Source: a bacterium
GTDB taxonomy: Bacteria; Eremiobacterota; Eremiobacteria; Baltobacterales; Baltobacteraceae
Assembly: GCA_021782295.1 (NCBI GenBank)
Contig: JAJXVC010000112.1
Span: 1 to 6,426 of the forward strand
DNA length: 6,426 nucleotides
Direction: 5' to 3'
Numbering within the stretch: position 1 is the stretch's first letter; every line of letters begins with the position of its first letter. This document shows positions 5,631 to 6,426 of the stretch, in pieces. Under the pieces are notes generated by a model. That model did no database searches and was not told where the DNA came from. It was given only the letters and a program-made list of their open reading frames with translations. The translations under genes and the position numbers were made by a program.

Positions 5631-6386
5631 ATGCGACGCATTCTCGCGTTTTCGACCATTCTTCTTGCAGCCGCGCTTTCGGCGTGTTCGGGCTTCGCTC
5701 GAAGCACCCCGACGAGCGTTCCCATGACGCTTTCGCTGCCCGGCGGCGTGTCGTCGCTTGCGCTGATCGGGGCTGGAAGCTACGCCACGATCGGCGTGAA
5801 AGAAACTGGCTATAGCGGTCAATTCCGGATGACGTCGACCGACACGAAGGTCGCCGCGGTTGCTCCCTCGACGATTCAAGCGAGTTCGGTTGCCCGCTCT
5901 CCGCTGCAAGGAAACGCTGGTGCCGGTTCTTTTACCGTTACGGCAATCGGCGCCGGCGCAGCGACGATATGGGTGAGTGATTGGTTTGGAAACCGCATGC
6001 AATTTACGGTAACGGTGTCGATTCCGACACCAGTTCCGACACCAGTTCCGACACCAGTTCCGACACCAGTTCCGACACCGGTTCCAACGCCGACGCCTGT
6101 TCCGACACCCGGTGCCGTCATTCTGACCTCCTCGGCGCTGAACTTTACTGCAACCGGCGCGGCGTATGCGCAGAGTACGACGGCTTCGCAGTCGCAGTAC
6201 AGCGGAACCTTTAGCGCGTCGAGCTCGACCTGTAGCGGCATCGCAACGATTTCGCCGAGCAGCGGCACGATCTTTACGGTGACGCCGGTTGGAGCCGGAA
6301 GTTGCACGTTCACGATCGCCGGAGCGAACAGTATAACCGCAACATTATCGGTCGGAGTAACGACGACCACGGTAGGAGGATCGTAG
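5631..6386 (+). CDS. Lipoprotein with two Ig-like segments and a PTPV-repeat linker
   Basis: A 251-residue predicted surface lipoprotein of unknown function. MRR, then a hydrophobic stretch, then the lipobox L16-S-A-C19 mark a type II signal peptide, so C19 is the probable lipid anchor. Residues about 28-130 have a Big-like bacterial Ig pattern: alternating strands, a VAAVAPSTIQ turn, GAGSFTVTAIGAGAATIWVSD, and the closing strand MQFTVTVS. Residues 132-160 form a stiff proline-rich linker (PTPV repeats). Residues about 161-251 form a second beta-rich segment with TSSALNFTATG, then SGTFSASSSTCSGIATISPSSG, then TVTPVGAGSCTFTI, ending TTTTVGGS; C201 and C225 could form a disulfide. The second segment resembles short repeat domains I recall from surface proteins of uncultured GC-rich bacteria. 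The ATG at 5631 is chosen because GGAAGG (5621-5626) is 4 bases upstream and the signal peptide starts there; the frame is open a little further, to 5592. The next gene starts two bases after its stop. Confidence 0.87.
   Translation: MRRILAFSTILLAAALSACSGFARSTPTSVPMTLSLPGGVSSLALIGAGSYATIGVKETGYSGQFRMTSTDTKVAAVAPSTIQASSVARSPLQGNAGAGSFTVTAIGAGAATIWVSDWFGNRMQFTVTVSIPTPVPTPVPTPVPTPVPTPVPTPTPVPTPGAVILTSSALNFTATGAAYAQSTTASQSQYSGTFSASSSTCSGIATISPSSGTIFTVTPVGAGSCTFTIAGANSITATLSVGVTTTTVGGS
6024..6107 (+). repeat. 12-bp tandem repeats encoding a Pro-Thr-Pro-Val linker
   Basis: CCGACACCAGTT occurs four times without change (6024-6071). A fifth unit has one A-to-G change (6072-6083), and degenerate units continue to about 6107. 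The array is in frame from codon 132 of the lipoprotein. The identity of the first four units suggests recent expansion. Confidence 0.9.
6374..6379 (+). promoter_or_regulatory. Strong ribosome binding site of the last, partial gene
   Basis: AGGAGG lies inside the final codons of the lipoprotein gene, 9 bases before the GTG at 6389. It decides that start and indicates that the two genes share one transcript. Confidence 0.75.
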
Positions 6387-6388
6387 AC

Positions 6389-6426
6389 GTGAACACCACT
6401 CGCGTATTCGCATGCATCGTCGTTGC
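6389..6426 (+). CDS. Start of a further gene, probably exported protein (3' end outside window)
   Basis: Only 12 full codons are present. GTG at 6389 follows a perfect AGGAGG at good spacing and begins two bases after the preceding stop. The peptide reads (V/M)NTTRVFACIVV, a polar start with one Arg followed by hydrophobic residues, as at the beginning of a signal peptide or membrane anchor. No family can be assigned. The close spacing suggests it belongs to the same surface-protein operon as the lipoprotein upstream. Confidence 0.65.
   Translation, partial: MNTTRVFACIVV

Noticed and set aside
5876..6370. A 164-codon minus-strand frame with Gly-Val-Gly-Thr repeats
   Set aside because: It is the complement of the PTPV array and surrounding Ig-like coding sequence; the + strand gene has a signal peptide, lipobox and ribosome binding site.

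Overview
The window comes from a GC-rich bacterium. The organism cannot be identified from the sequence alone. Alanine-rich lipoproteins with Pro/Ser/Ala and Pro/Thr/Val tails, and an Ig-like domain ending in a TTTTVGGS-type C-terminus, recall proteins I associate with Candidatus Eremiobacterota (WPS-2) and neighbouring uncultured lineages. That placement is an impression, not a result.

Left part (1-2572, + strand): a tightly packed operon. It starts inside hisC (histidinol-phosphate aminotransferase, 5' end outside the window). A GNAT acetyltransferase follows with a 4-base GTGA overlap, then an AI-2E/PerM-type membrane protein with a 4-base ATGA overlap. The shared stop/start bases point to translational coupling, although the three products have no obvious common pathway.

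Middle part (2573-4233): a 102-bp spacer carries a perfect 12-bp inverted repeat. It is followed by a secreted lipoprotein gene encoding one dockerin-like EF-hand calcium loop and a long PSAS-repeat tail. After its stop codon lies a strong 14-bp hairpin, then about 400 bp with no intact gene. That stretch may hold the frameshifted remains of a small secreted protein (about 3928-4210).

Right part (4234-6426): a minus-strand gene encodes a C11 (clostripain-like, clan CD) cysteine peptidase with no visible signal peptide. It is divergent, across about 200 bp, from a second lipoprotein gene on the + strand. This second lipoprotein has two beta-rich, Ig-like segments joined by a PTPV-repeat linker. 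Two bases after its stop codon another gene begins at a GTG with a strong ribosome binding site; only its first 12 or so codons are in the window, and they look like the start of a signal peptide. The right part therefore looks like a cell-surface cluster beside a caspase-fold protease, while the left part is housekeeping. No mobile element, CRISPR array, tRNA or rRNA was seen.
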